Assembly: GCA_964525565.1 (NCBI GenBank)
Contig: CAZGHI010000018.1
Location: forward strand, 1-46,182
Direction: 5' to 3'
Origin: OLB6 sp964525565
Lineage (GTDB): Bacteria > Bacteroidota > Ignavibacteria > Kapaibacteriales > Kapaibacteriaceae
Length of the DNA: 46,182 nucleotides
Below, in pieces: positions 34,988-44,487 of this stretch. Position 1 is the stretch's first letter. Each line of letters begins with the position of its first letter. The position numbers and the translations under genes were made by a program. The notes beneath the pieces were generated by a model. It ran no database searches. It was not told the origin of the DNA and saw nothing but the letters and a program-made list of their open reading frames with translations.

Positions 34988-35433
34988 TACAACGTATTAC
35001 CACCTGTTTGCTCTTCTGTACACTTGTCGCATGCAACAGTCCCGAACCACGCAGTCTGAACTTCGGTTTAGATCAGTGTGCTTCGTGCAGAATGAACATC
35101 GAAGACCGACGATATGGCGCACAGGCCGTACTCAGAACCGGTAAACAGGTGGTATTTGACTCTCCGGAATGCTTGTTTGGATGGTATCTCGGACGTGACG
35201 AGCAGGCACGCGACAACATCCATTCAATGTGGGTGACCGACTATACGAAGCCCGGAACGTTCATTCGGGCTGATGATGCCTATTACGTGCAGGGCGATGC
35301 ATGGACATCTCCGATGGGACTTAACGTTGCTGCCTTTTCCTCTGCAAATCGCCGGGACTCAGCGATACGCGTGAGTGCTGGCGAGCCCCTTACCTATCAC
35401 AGCGTTCTCATTCAGGCGGAAGAATACCGATAA
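34984..35433 (+). CDS. nosL: NosL copper chaperone lipoprotein
   Basis: A 149-residue NosL. Signal peptide MIQRITTCLLFCTL with lipobox VAC (C17). The family copper-binding motif is QCASCRMNIEDRR (C32, C35, M37), followed by VVFDSPECLFGWY and DAYYVQGDAWTSPMGLN. NosL delivers copper to apo-NosZ at the membrane. The ATG at 34984 overlaps the previous stop (ATGA), and a longer frame from 34960 adds only basic residues. The gene ends directly against the next start with no gap. Confidence 0.92.
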   Translation: MIQRITTCLLFCTLVACNSPEPRSLNFGLDQCASCRMNIEDRRYGAQAVLRTGKQVVFDSPECLFGWYLGRDEQARDNIHSMWVTDYTKPGTFIRADDAYYVQGDAWTSPMGLNVAAFSSANRRDSAIRVSAGEPLTYHSVLIQAEEYR

Positions 35434-35802
35434 GTGCGGTTCACAGCAACCATAGTGCTACTAGCAAGTATCGTGCTCGTACCCGCTCACCTGCCATTGC
35501 TATGGTTGAGTATCAGGACCGTACAGCGGGACTATGCACTGCAACAGTGCCAGAGAACAAAGGTTAACTGTCAGGGATCCTGTTTGATATCACGCACAGC
35601 TCTCAACAACAACAGTACAACCACTAACCAGGATGTTCCCAAAGCTCTTTTGAGTGAATCGCGACAGCTTGATTGCGCCATTGCTGCACTGTTTTTTCCA
35701 TGGGGACCCGCCGTAGGGCGGCATACGCAGAACATTTGCCAGCGTTCATCTATCCCCCCCCCACCAAGCCTGTCATTACCCGACAAACCTCCAAGGAGTT
35801 AG
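35434..35802 (+). CDS. Small Cys-containing protein with a C9 run near its end
   Basis: A 122-residue protein with a GTG start adjacent to the nosL stop. The N-terminal hydrophobic segment (MRFTATIVLLASIVLV, and again LPLLWLSI) is a signal peptide or anchor. Four cysteines follow in QCQRTKVNCQGSCL and later ones in LDCAIAALFFPWGP and NICQRSS, which suggests a periplasmic disulfide or metal-binding role. The C9 run at 35754-35762 sets the C-terminus: as read it ends PPPPSLSLPDKPPRS, while one more C would give PPPTKPVITRQTSKELAPQS and a later stop. Unknown family; placement between nosL and copper-related genes suggests metal handling. Confidence 0.55.
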   Translation: MRFTATIVLLASIVLVPAHLPLLWLSIRTVQRDYALQQCQRTKVNCQGSCLISRTALNNNSTTTNQDVPKALLSESRQLDCAIAALFFPWGPAVGRHTQNICQRSSIPPPPSLSLPDKPPRS

Positions 35803-35850
35803 CACCTCAGTCCGCTAACAAGTAATTTTCAGTTTCTTTGGAGAAAACCT

Positions 35851-36627
35851 ATGAGATTCCTCATTGGAGTGGCAGGTCTGTGCGCTCTTCTCACGGCATG
35901 CCAAAACAGTACAAACCCTCAGAACACAACACCCGAGCCAACGTATCAACTGATTGGCACAGGAACGGCGAACGATGTTGAAGTATGGTTGTATGCCGAT
36001 AAACCGCTTGAAGCCGGCTACAACATTGTGTACATCAAGGCAAAAAGAGGCGGGGCTTTGGTGAACGGCAATGTTCGCATATCAACAACGATGAACATGG
36101 AAATGCACACCCATAGCTGTCCAATCATTCAACCGGCCTCAAAACCCGATCAGTATGGATACGTTACAGGCGCCATCGTTTTTACCATGGCCGGAACGAA
36201 GGATCAGTGGACGGTAATCATTGAAGCAGGCGATGCAAGCACAAGTCGGCCGGCCAGCGTGAGTATTCCAGTTGATGTTGCAGCCACGGATAATGTGCGG
36301 AGTCTTCAAGAAGAGTCAGTCACAACATATGTTGTACTGCAGCCACCTCAGAAATGGAACGTTGGTTTTAACGATTTTGTGGTATGGATGTTTAGCGGTA
36401 CTGATCCGGAATATCAACCCATGACTGACGTATCAATGACAATGACACCTTCGATGCCAAGCATGGGACATGGATCCAGCGGTAATATTAACCCAACACA
36501 CCAGGGTAACGGCAGATATCTGGGTCGCGTGAACTACTCCATGAGTGGCGATTGGGAGGTTAGTTTACGCACCGTTCTAGCAAGTGGCACCACAGCCATT
36601 TCTACCTTCGCTGTTCAGGTGCCATGA
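35851..36627 (+). CDS. Met/His-rich YtkA-like lipoprotein
   Basis: A 258-residue lipoprotein (MRFLIGVAGLCALLTAC, lipobox LTAC at C17) with a GGAG before the ATG. Two beta-sandwich halves resemble YtkA/FixH-like domains, which often occur in copper or cytochrome-oxidase assembly. The first half has TTMNMEMHTHSCP, and the second has MTMTPSMPSMGHGSSG: Met- and His-rich patches of the kind that bind Cu(I). It overlaps the receptor gene by four bases (ATGA), so the lipoprotein may receive metal imported by it. Function inferred from motifs and position. Confidence 0.7.
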   Translation: MRFLIGVAGLCALLTACQNSTNPQNTTPEPTYQLIGTGTANDVEVWLYADKPLEAGYNIVYIKAKRGGALVNGNVRISTTMNMEMHTHSCPIIQPASKPDQYGYVTGAIVFTMAGTKDQWTVIIEAGDASTSRPASVSIPVDVAATDNVRSLQEESVTTYVVLQPPQKWNVGFNDFVVWMFSGTDPEYQPMTDVSMTMTPSMPSMGHGSSGNINPTHQGNGRYLGRVNYSMSGDWEVSLRTVLASGTTAISTFAVQVP

Positions 36628-38630
36628 TAGCTGTGCTTGGAACCATCGCCATCTCTTGTGGACTGTACGTGGCGTCGCCGCCTGCTGTCCCGGCAATGCC
36701 GGACTCTATACGAACAGCCGATGCAAACTGCATCACGGTGTATGCCGATGGATGTACCTGTCCCACTAATACCATTGCAACGCCAACCACCCGATCAATA
36801 GACCAACTTATGCAGCATGCCACGGCAGCCATGACCAGACGTGCGGCGCTGGCATCTGAACCATCTATTCGTGGTCTCAACATCAATCAGATTGCGTTGT
36901 CTATCGACGGTATGAAAATTCATGCTGCCTGTGTTGATCACATGGACCCGCCTACGGCATACATGGAACTTGCCAACCTTGAAAAGCTTGACGTGCAACG
37001 GGGAGCCGAAGACATGCGCTACGGTGCAAATCTTGGTGCGGCTGTTGCATTCACACTGCGCACCCCCGATGTTACTGTCCCATTTGCCGCCGACGCCGCA
37101 CTCTCGGCTGAAAGTAACGGGTGGATACGCAATGCCATGGCTGTTGTGAGCGGCTCAACAAACACACATGCCGGGCAAATCTCAGTAAGCTATCGAAAGG
37201 CGGATAACTACAGAGCCGGATCGAATGTGCTGGTAGAAGGATCGGAGTATGAAAAGGTGAATGTGGCTGCAAGAGTTGTCGGTACCATCAACGATCGTCA
37301 TGTTATCTACGGCGATGTGATATACGATCGTGCGAACTTCATGGGATTTCCAGCTCTACTGATGGATACACGGCGGGCAGATGGTTTGATAGGAGCGGTT
37401 ACATGGAAAGGAACCTATTCCAACTGGACAAGTTCTGTGAAGCTGTACTCTAACCGTGTTGATCATCAAATGGACGACTATAGCAGGCCGCTCTCACAAA
37501 TCCAGTCGAGAGCCTTCATGCCCAACATGTACATGCCGATGGTTGGAAGAAGCTCCACAACAGGCATACTTGCAGAAGCTCGCATTGGTGTTGGTCAAGG
37601 ATTCCTGTACGGAGTGCTTGACTGTTCATTACTCCACGCTCGCGCTGATATGACCATGTTCCCAACCGACACCACAATCCGAACAATGCGCCTGATTAAC
37701 ATTGGCGATGCACAGGTAAACACCAATGGCCTGTTGGTTGGCTACGATGTGTCGCTTACCGATGATATTTCAACCCAGACGAACATACGTGTAGAGGTTA
37801 GCCCACGGGCATTACAGGATCCCACTGCACGCAGTGTGCTGAGTGGTTATGTACCTGATGCGCAGTTTTACCGGACACTAGTAGGTACTTCCGCAAGCGC
37901 AGCGCTTACAGTTCGTACGTCGGACTATACAACAAGCCGGCTGATCCTTAGTACTAGTCAGCGCATGCCCACACATCTTGAACAATATGGGTTTTGGATT
38001 TACGATCCACAAAGCAACTTCGTAACCATCGGCAATCCGAATCTGAAACCGGAACGATCGTGGCAATCTGAACTCACATCTACATATACCTCAGAGAATG
38101 TTCGCCTGATAGCCGCTGCATACGTACAAATCATAGATCAGTACATTGCCCCTTCCCCGCCTGCTGCACGCACAGAAGCGCCCATGGAAAGAACTTATGG
38201 CAACGTTGGCACAGCATTGCTGATGGGCGTTGAAGCAACAGCCGACATCCGCATCCATGAGCTTGCATTCGCAGGTGTTGTGCTTGGCTACACACGAGGA
38301 AGATTCACTTCGCTGGCCGACAATGTACCAATGATACCGCCATTCTTTTCGCGTATTCGCGCCGTCGTTGGCACCGAAGAACTGAATGCTGAAGTGGCCA
38401 CATCCGTTGCAGCACGACAATCACTCATCTCCACTACCGTCCGACCTGAGAATGCAACCGCTGCATGGACCACAACTGACGTTACATGTTTGTGGAAAGT
38501 CAATGCTCACGTTGCAGCAAGCATTGGCATTGTGAATGTGTTCGACACACTTTACCATGAACACCTCAACATCAACGATCTTCTATCGCCCGGAAGATCT
38601 CTAAGGGTGTCAATACGAACCACATGGTAA
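36624..38630 (+). CDS. OprC-like TonB-dependent outer-membrane receptor (copper candidate)
   Basis: A 668-residue TonB-dependent receptor. Signal peptide at 1-20, then a Cys-rich stretch (C36, C44, C46) before the plug. The plug has PSIRGLNINQIALSIDGMKI and HAACVDHMDPP (H100, C103, H106, M107), close to the region of OprC-type copper receptors where a methionine-histidine-cysteine site binds the metal. The barrel follows to a terminal aromatic residue (RTTW). A further Met-rich loop (RAFMPNMYMPMVG near 296) supports copper. Embedded in the nos operon between the lipoprotein and nosD, it would import copper for NosZ. No N-terminal carboxypeptidase-like domain is present. Confidence 0.82.
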   Translation: MIAVLGTIAISCGLYVASPPAVPAMPDSIRTADANCITVYADGCTCPTNTIATPTTRSIDQLMQHATAAMTRRAALASEPSIRGLNINQIALSIDGMKIHAACVDHMDPPTAYMELANLEKLDVQRGAEDMRYGANLGAAVAFTLRTPDVTVPFAADAALSAESNGWIRNAMAVVSGSTNTHAGQISVSYRKADNYRAGSNVLVEGSEYEKVNVAARVVGTINDRHVIYGDVIYDRANFMGFPALLMDTRRADGLIGAVTWKGTYSNWTSSVKLYSNRVDHQMDDYSRPLSQIQSRAFMPNMYMPMVGRSSTTGILAEARIGVGQGFLYGVLDCSLLHARADMTMFPTDTTIRTMRLINIGDAQVNTNGLLVGYDVSLTDDISTQTNIRVEVSPRALQDPTARSVLSGYVPDAQFYRTLVGTSASAALTVRTSDYTTSRLILSTSQRMPTHLEQYGFWIYDPQSNFVTIGNPNLKPERSWQSELTSTYTSENVRLIAAAYVQIIDQYIAPSPPAARTEAPMERTYGNVGTALLMGVEATADIRIHELAFAGVVLGYTRGRFTSLADNVPMIPPFFSRIRAVVGTEELNAEVATSVAARQSLISTTVRPENATAAWTTTDVTCLWKVNAHVAASIGIVNVFDTLYHEHLNINDLLSPGRSLRVSIRTTW

Positions 38631-39874
38631 AAACAATTATCATAACATTCCTGTGCCTATGCCCTTTCATGGCAACGGCACGCACATTGAAGGTTGGCGT
38701 ACACTCATTGTACCAACGCATCACCGATGCTCTTATGTCTGCCGAACGGGGCGACACGATTCTCATTGCCAAAGGCCAATACACGGAAGGCACACTCATT
38801 GTTGCAAAGCCTCTCGTCGTGCTTGGCGAAACCGGTGCCGTAATTGATGGCGCCTTCACAGGCGGCACGCTGATGACGATTCAATCAGACAATGTCGTGG
38901 TAAAGGGGCTTACATTTCGCAATGTTGCCGTGAGTTACGTGGACGACAATGCAGCAATTAAAGTTGACAAGAGCAATCACATCCGCATTGCGAACAACGT
39001 TATCGAGAATGCAATGTTTGGAGTGTATCTGCGCTCCGCAAGAAACATCCACATTTCGGACAACACCATCATAAGCAGGCTGCCAAGCGAAGAGTCGAAC
39101 AGCGGGAATGGAATTCACTGTTGGACGAGTAAACACCTGCTCATTGAGAACAACACTGTGCAAGGGCATCGCGATGGTATCTATTTTGAATTTGCGCGCC
39201 ACACCCTTATTCGTAATAACACCAGCAGGGAAAATCTCCGGTACGGACTTCATTTTATGTTCAGCGACAGTTGTACGTACGAGCGTAACGTGTTTGAGCA
39301 CAACGGTGCCGGCATAGCCGTTATGTACACAAAACATGTCCGCATGGCCTACAACACCTTTAAAGACAACTGGGGGCCAAATACATACGGGCTGTTGCTG
39401 AAAGACATATCACATAGTCATTTGTTATGCAACACATTCGTGCGCAACAGCATAGCAATTCACAACGAAGGCAGCAGCAAGAATCTGTACGAGGGTAACG
39501 TTTTTCAACAGAATGGATACGCCATACGAGTGCTAGGTAATTGCACGGAAAACACCATTCGGGGAAATACGTTTACCGGTAATGTGTTCGACGTTACTAC
39601 TAACACTCGCAACAATCCAAACTATTACCATGGAAACTACTGGAGTGCATATAACGGGTACGACCTGAATCGCGACGGGTACGGAGATGTACCTCACCAC
39701 CCGGTGCGATTATTCTCCCTAATGGTCGAGCAGATGCAATCGTCAACCATTCTATTGCATAGTGCGCTGGTTCATACCCTGGATATCACCGAACGCGTAA
39801 TACCAACCCTAACACCGGCTGCTCTCGTTGATCGAAATCCACTGATGAAACCACCCAAACGATGTGCTCCATGA
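38624..39874 (+). CDS. nosD: NosD, periplasmic beta-helix maturation protein
   Basis: A 416-residue NosD. The signal peptide (MVKTIIITFLCLCPFMATA) precedes a right-handed beta-helix of repeated N-N/x-turns (IRIANNVIENAMFGVYL, IHISDNTII, LLIENNTVQGHRDGIYF, LIRNNTSRENLRYGLH and so on), typical of the CASH-repeat fold. The family block YHGNYWSAYNGYDLNRDGYG near residue 330, split here as GNYWSAY and DLNRDGYGD, is diagnostic. NosD works with the NosFY transporter in building the CuZ centre of NosZ. The ATG at 38624 overlaps the receptor stop by seven bases. Confidence 0.94.
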   Translation: MVKTIIITFLCLCPFMATARTLKVGVHSLYQRITDALMSAERGDTILIAKGQYTEGTLIVAKPLVVLGETGAVIDGAFTGGTLMTIQSDNVVVKGLTFRNVAVSYVDDNAAIKVDKSNHIRIANNVIENAMFGVYLRSARNIHISDNTIISRLPSEESNSGNGIHCWTSKHLLIENNTVQGHRDGIYFEFARHTLIRNNTSRENLRYGLHFMFSDSCTYERNVFEHNGAGIAVMYTKHVRMAYNTFKDNWGPNTYGLLLKDISHSHLLCNTFVRNSIAIHNEGSSKNLYEGNVFQQNGYAIRVLGNCTENTIRGNTFTGNVFDVTTNTRNNPNYYHGNYWSAYNGYDLNRDGYGDVPHHPVRLFSLMVEQMQSSTILLHSALVHTLDITERVIPTLTPAALVDRNPLMKPPKRCAP

Positions 39875-40587
39875 TCACTACACATGAAATAGGGAAAACG
39901 TTCAAAAATCGAACCGTGCTCACAGACATATCCGTTGTCTTTCCTGCATCTTCAGTAACGGCTGTGGTAGGCCCAAACGGATCCGGAAAAAGTACACTCA
40001 TGAAAATTCTTCTGGGTCTTGTAACTCCAACATCGGGTTGGTTCTCTGTTCTGGATCAGAAAGCCAGTGGTAGGAATCATCTGCGCGAACAGATGGGGTA
40101 CATGGCACAGATTGCTCGCTATCCCGAGAATCTAACAGTGCACGAGGTAGTAGATATGGTTCGAAGTCTACGGCCTTCAGCGCAAACACCCAACCTTCAT
40201 CAACTGGTAGATCAGTTTCTGTTACGGGAACACATCAACAAGGTGATGCGCGTTCTATCCGGCGGTACACGTCAAAAGGTTGGTGCCTTACTTGCTTTCA
40301 TGTTTCAGCCCAAAATACTTCTACTCGACGAGCCAACTGCGGCAATGGATCCTATAGCCGCCTCGCAGATTAAACGCAGCATCCTCGATGCCAAAGCATC
40401 CGGTTGCACGATTGTGGTAACAAGCCACCTTTTGGCAGAGCTGCAGGAAATTGCCGATCGCGTAGTGTACCTGCACGAGGGGCGGGTTGTTTACAGCGGC
40501 ACTGTTGATGATTTGGTGCAGTCAACCGATGCTCAGGACATGGCTGATGCAATTACCGGCATGATGCTTCGGGAGCATCAAGCATGA
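39871..40587 (+). CDS. nosF: NosF, ABC transporter ATP-binding protein
   Basis: A 238-residue ATPase from the ATG at 39871, chosen because it makes the ATGA overlap with the nosD stop; the ATG at 39862 is a nearby alternative. Walker A is GPNGSGKST (34-42), the signature is LSGGTRQK, Walker B is ILLLDEPTAAMD and the switch His is in VVTSHLLAE. NosF powers NosY to supply a sulfur species or related cargo needed for CuZ assembly with NosD. Its stop overlaps nosY (ATGA). Confidence 0.94.
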   Translation: MITTHEIGKTFKNRTVLTDISVVFPASSVTAVVGPNGSGKSTLMKILLGLVTPTSGWFSVLDQKASGRNHLREQMGYMAQIARYPENLTVHEVVDMVRSLRPSAQTPNLHQLVDQFLLREHINKVMRVLSGGTRQKVGALLAFMFQPKILLLDEPTAAMDPIAASQIKRSILDAKASGCTIVVTSHLLAELQEIADRVVYLHEGRVVYSGTVDDLVQSTDAQDMADAITGMMLREHQA

Positions 40588-41360
40588 TCGTTCGGCTTAC
40601 CCATTTTGTGCTTAGAGACGTTATTCGCGGCAAGTGGCTTGTTCTCTACATGACCTTCTTTCTGATGGTAACAGAAGGTCTCTTATACTTTACGGCCGGA
40701 GAATCTCGAACCGTAGTTGGACTAATGAATGTTGTACTCCTGCTTATCCCCCTGGCTTCCGTTGTTTTTGGCGTAATGCATGTATATAACGGACGCGATT
40801 TCATGGAGCTCATGCTTACTCAGCCCGTGCAACGATCCAACATCTACTTTGCCATGTACAGTGGAGTAACAGCGGCTTTCCTTGGTGCATTTCTTATCGG
40901 TGTTGGAATACCGGCATTGCTCCATGGAATTGCCTTTAGCCCACCTGTTCTAACCTTACTTGGAACAGGTGCGCTGCTAACATTGGTCTTCTTTGCAATC
41001 GCCTACTTGATTGCTGTGGTGGTGAATGACAAAGTAACAGGTCTTGGAATAGCTTTTGTAGTGTGGCTGGCAATGGCAATTGTGTACGACGGATTGATTC
41101 TAGCCATTACCGTAGCCTTCTCCGACTATCCGTTGGAGACAGCCACCATCGGCATGGTTGTATTCAATCCGATAGACATGGCCCGCATTGTTGTCATGTT
41201 AACCTTCGATTACGCAGCACTCATGGGGTACACAGGAGCTGTGTTTCGCACATTCTTTGGGAGTGGACTGGGTGTTGCACTTTCACTCGTAAGTATGGTG
41301 GTCTGGATCGTGGTCCCGCTGGCAATCGGACGGCGGGCTTTCGAAAAAAAGGATTGGTAG
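40584..41360 (+). CDS. nosY: NosY, ABC transporter permease
   Basis: A 258-residue inner-membrane permease with six predicted helices (about residues 20-42, 47-67, 90-115, 120-145, 155-180, 225-250). It fits the ABC-2/NosY pattern: the N-terminal cytoplasmic LTHFVLRDVIRGKWLVLY, then GRDFMELMLTQPVQRS after helix 2, a block typical of NosY, and FNPIDMARIV. It pairs with NosF. It is the last clear nos gene; a 62-base gap separates it from the next gene. Confidence 0.92.
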   Translation: MIVRLTHFVLRDVIRGKWLVLYMTFFLMVTEGLLYFTAGESRTVVGLMNVVLLLIPLASVVFGVMHVYNGRDFMELMLTQPVQRSNIYFAMYSGVTAAFLGAFLIGVGIPALLHGIAFSPPVLTLLGTGALLTLVFFAIAYLIAVVVNDKVTGLGIAFVVWLAMAIVYDGLILAITVAFSDYPLETATIGMVVFNPIDMARIVVMLTFDYAALMGYTGAVFRTFFGSGLGVALSLVSMVVWIVVPLAIGRRAFEKKDW

Positions 41361-41422
41361 ATGAAACCATATCGTCGGGTTGTTCGTCCGATGGCGCTTT
41401 CCAAAACCACCATCATCGAACT

Positions 41423-44260
41423 GTGCCTAAGTACCTGTCCCCTGCCATTGGCTTTTTGTGCTGTTTCTGCATTTCCACGCTTGCGCTTTTTGCCGAAGAA
41501 TCTGTCCGCGGACGCGTTGTAAACCCTTTTGGCGAGCCAGTTCAGGCTGCAACCATCCGGCTTGTTTCGGCACGTGACACTACCATGGTGAAAGGGGCCA
41601 TAACAGACCGTAAAGGACAGTTTAGCATAGACAACGTGGCCAGTGGACCCTACCGACTGCGTGTGAACATGGTCGGATATGCACCGCTTACGATGACAAC
41701 GTTTGTACGGAACAGTACCGTTGACGTTGGCGACCTCAAACTCAGTCTGGATACGGTACAACTGCGCCGTGTTCAGGTTGAAGCCGATGCTTTGCCGGTT
41801 CAAATGAAAGGCGACACCACTGAATTCAATGCAAAAGCCTTCAAAACCAACGAATACGCAACGTCTGAAGAACTCGTAAAGAAAATGCCGGGCATTACCG
41901 TTGAAGATGGTACTGTGAAGGCACAAGGCGAAGAAGTGCGAAGAGTTCTGGTAGATGGCAAGCGTTTTTTTGGCGATGATGCACGGCAAACGCTGCAGAA
42001 TGTGCCGGCCGATATGGTGGAAGGTGTGCAAGTGTACGATGCGCGATCGAACCAAAGCATGTTCAGCGGGTTCGACGACGGAGGCACGGAGAAAACCATT
42101 AACCTCGTTACAAAGAAGGACAAGAGGAAAGGGGCTTTTGGTAATGCATACGGCGGTTATGGAACCGACGAACGCTTTTCCGCCGGCGCCACCTACAACG
42201 CATTTAATGGGCCACAGAGACTAACGATGCTCGGTCTTACCAACAACATTAACCAGCAGAATTTTAACCTCCAGGACTTGCTGGGATCAATGGGAATCGG
42301 GGGGGGGCAGGCACGCATGATGGGAGCAATGGCCTCACGGGTGGGAGCGGGAAACGTTATGTCCCGAATGGGAGGAAGCGCGGCAAACCTCTTTGTTGGA
42401 CAGCAAGATGGCATTACAACAACACATGCGCTTGGTACGCAGTACAGTGATACTTGGTGGGAAACATTTGATGTAAGCGGAAGCTATTTCTTCAACTATG
42501 CCGACAACAACAATGGATCGTACACCGACAGACAATACGTGGAGCCTGTTGGACAAACCTATACAGAGGATAACCACAGCAGAACCATAGGTCGGAATCA
42601 CAGATTTACCTTCCGAATGGAGAGTCAGCTTGATTCTGTTAACAGACTTCTCATCGAGCCGCGGCTATCGTACCAAGGGCGTTCGGCCAACACAGGGTTA
42701 GACGGGGAATTTGCACTAAACGGGTCGCCCCTGTCCCGTACAGTAACCAACACATTCAACGATCCGGCAGCCATTAACCTTGGTGGCAGCGTAAACTACA
42801 GCCATCGGATGAACACTGAAGGCAGAACCGTGTCGGTTGAAGCGTCGGTGGACTGGAGGAAGACCAGTGCAGACGGCACGCTAAACTCCCTTAATGCCTT
42901 CTCAGACGGTGAAGACACAACCAGTCTGAATCAGATAAACTCTAACCAGCAAAACGGAACCACCCTACGAGGAGAAATTGGGATTACAGAACCGCTCGGA
43001 AACGCCGGACAGTTACGCCTTTCGTACAACCCATCCATTACAATTGATAACAGCGATCGGAGCACCTTTGAGTACGACCAACGTACAGGAGAATACAGCA
43101 TTCCATTGCCACTCCTTACAAACGTGTACAACAATACCTACAGTACTCAGGCAGCCGACGTTCAGTATCGGGTAAAGCTGAATAACACGATTATCAGTGC
43201 AGGGTTGGGCTATCAGTACTCCGTTCTGGAAGGAAACATCACATCTCCACAGTCCGGCAACATCAGGAGAACCTTTAATAATGTGCTACCGACCCTGATG
43301 CTTCGGCAACGTTTCTCTCAGCAAAGTGAGTTAACCCTGCGTTATCAGCAACGAACCCAAGCCCCCTCCATTACACAGTTACAGAACGTTATTGACAACA
43401 GCAATCCTTTGCAGCTTTCAACCGGTAATCCCGAACTGGATCAAAGCTTAACGCACAACATCATGTTGCGATTTCGGGATGTTAACTGGATGGTTGGCAG
43501 AACCTTCTTTGGATTTGTTTCTGCAAGCCTGATGGAAGACTACGTTGGTACGAGCACGGCTGTTACTCTGACAGACACTACCATTGGCGGAGTACCATTG
43601 CCGCGTGGAGCTACGATCACCATACCGATGAATCTTAGCGGGTTCATGAGAGTTAACTCTTTTTTCACGTACGGGTGGCAAGCAAACATCATCAAGAGTA
43701 ATGTAAACCTTAACGGCGGTGTAAACTACGTTCGAACGCCCAGCATGGTAAACATGCAGGATAACTTCAACAATTCCACCAATATTCGGCTCGGTACCTA
43801 CATCAGCTCTAACTTCAGCGAAGACCTTGATATCGGCGCTGGCTACGACGCACAGTACAACATCATTATTAACTCACTCACACGCGAACAGGACGCAAAC
43901 TACTTCTCACATACGGCAACCGGACGTGTGATTTGGAACATCGGACCGTTGGCATGCAGCACTGATGTAGCGCACACCATGTTTAGCGGACTGGGACAGG
44001 GCTTCGATCAGTCATTTACCGTATGGAATGCCGGCCTTGGGTGGAGAATACTTGATCGTGCCGGCGAAATTCGATTATCCGTGTTCGACTTGTTAGGGCA
44101 GAATGCAAGCGTGAACAGAACTGTGAACCCGGTTTCGATCGACAATACGCAGACGCAGGTTATCACAAGATATGCCATGCTAACGTTCAGCTACCAGCTC
44201 CGAAACTTTAGTGGTGCAGCACCTCCACCATCTGGAAGGCCACGATTCCGTCCGGACTAG
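41423..44260 (+). CDS. Large TonB-plug outer-membrane beta-barrel protein with carboxypeptidase-like domain
   Basis: A 945-residue protein. The GTG at 41423 is chosen because it opens a signal peptide (PKYLSPAIGFLCCFCIST) ending near LFAEE; the frame extends further up but covers nosY in another frame, and the ATG at 41361 is out of frame. Residues about 27-110 form a carboxypeptidase-regulatory-like domain (RGRVVNPFGEPVQAATIRL), then a plug-like region (KKMPGITVEDGTVKAQGEEV, RVLVDGKRFFGDDARQTL) and a long barrel. No copper motif is seen. A G9 run (42299-42307) encodes Gly-Gly-Gly in frame. This family is common in Bacteroidota; the transported ligand is unknown. It may be part of the nos transcript. 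Confidence 0.78.
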   Translation: MPKYLSPAIGFLCCFCISTLALFAEESVRGRVVNPFGEPVQAATIRLVSARDTTMVKGAITDRKGQFSIDNVASGPYRLRVNMVGYAPLTMTTFVRNSTVDVGDLKLSLDTVQLRRVQVEADALPVQMKGDTTEFNAKAFKTNEYATSEELVKKMPGITVEDGTVKAQGEEVRRVLVDGKRFFGDDARQTLQNVPADMVEGVQVYDARSNQSMFSGFDDGGTEKTINLVTKKDKRKGAFGNAYGGYGTDERFSAGATYNAFNGPQRLTMLGLTNNINQQNFNLQDLLGSMGIGGGQARMMGAMASRVGAGNVMSRMGGSAANLFVGQQDGITTTHALGTQYSDTWWETFDVSGSYFFNYADNNNGSYTDRQYVEPVGQTYTEDNHSRTIGRNHRFTFRMESQLDSVNRLLIEPRLSYQGRSANTGLDGEFALNGSPLSRTVTNTFNDPAAINLGGSVNYSHRMNTEGRTVSVEASVDWRKTSADGTLNSLNAFSDGEDTTSLNQINSNQQNGTTLRGEIGITEPLGNAGQLRLSYNPSITIDNSDRSTFEYDQRTGEYSIPLPLLTNVYNNTYSTQAADVQYRVKLNNTIISAGLGYQYSVLEGNITSPQSGNIRRTFNNVLPTLMLRQRFSQQSELTLRYQQRTQAPSITQLQNVIDNSNPLQLSTGNPELDQSLTHNIMLRFRDVNWMVGRTFFGFVSASLMEDYVGTSTAVTLTDTTIGGVPLPRGATITIPMNLSGFMRVNSFFTYGWQANIIKSNVNLNGGVNYVRTPSMVNMQDNFNNSTNIRLGTYISSNFSEDLDIGAGYDAQYNIIINSLTREQDANYFSHTATGRVIWNIGPLACSTDVAHTMFSGLGQGFDQSFTVWNAGLGWRILDRAGEIRLSVFDLLGQNASVNRTVNPVSIDNTQTQVITRYAMLTFSYQLRNFSGAAPPPSGRPRFRPD

Positions 44261-44487
44261 GTCTTGATTACAACCTGCAAATTCTCAATGATGTTACGTA
44301 CGGCAATCATACTAGCGCCGACTGCTCATGCATTCCGACTCATCCGGCCGGGAACAGCCCAATGGGGAATATGTAACTTGACTATGCATTCCCATATANN
44401 NNNNNNNNNNNNTCCGGTAGAAATGAAAACGGCCCCGGATGAGCATAGCTCCCGGAGCCGTAGCATTCAAAGCGTTCCAGATACCAA
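44261..44487. other. Intergenic region with an assembly gap
   Basis: Between two convergent genes. It holds 14 unknown bases (44399-44412) and a terminator for the minus-strand gene. No ORF worth reporting is seen on either strand. Confidence 0.8.
44426..44460 (-). terminator. Rho-independent terminator of the minus-strand gene cluster
   Basis: Read on the minus strand, CGGCTCCGG pairs with CCGGGGCCG (plus positions 44452-44460 and 44430-44438; one G-T wobble) across a 13-base loop, followed by TTTT. It lies 27 bases past the stop of the T9SS-type protein gene. Confidence 0.75.

Noticed and set aside
41361..41422. ATG directly after nosY as the start of the barrel protein
   Set aside because: It is in another frame from the long barrel frame and gives no signal peptide; GTG at 41423 does.
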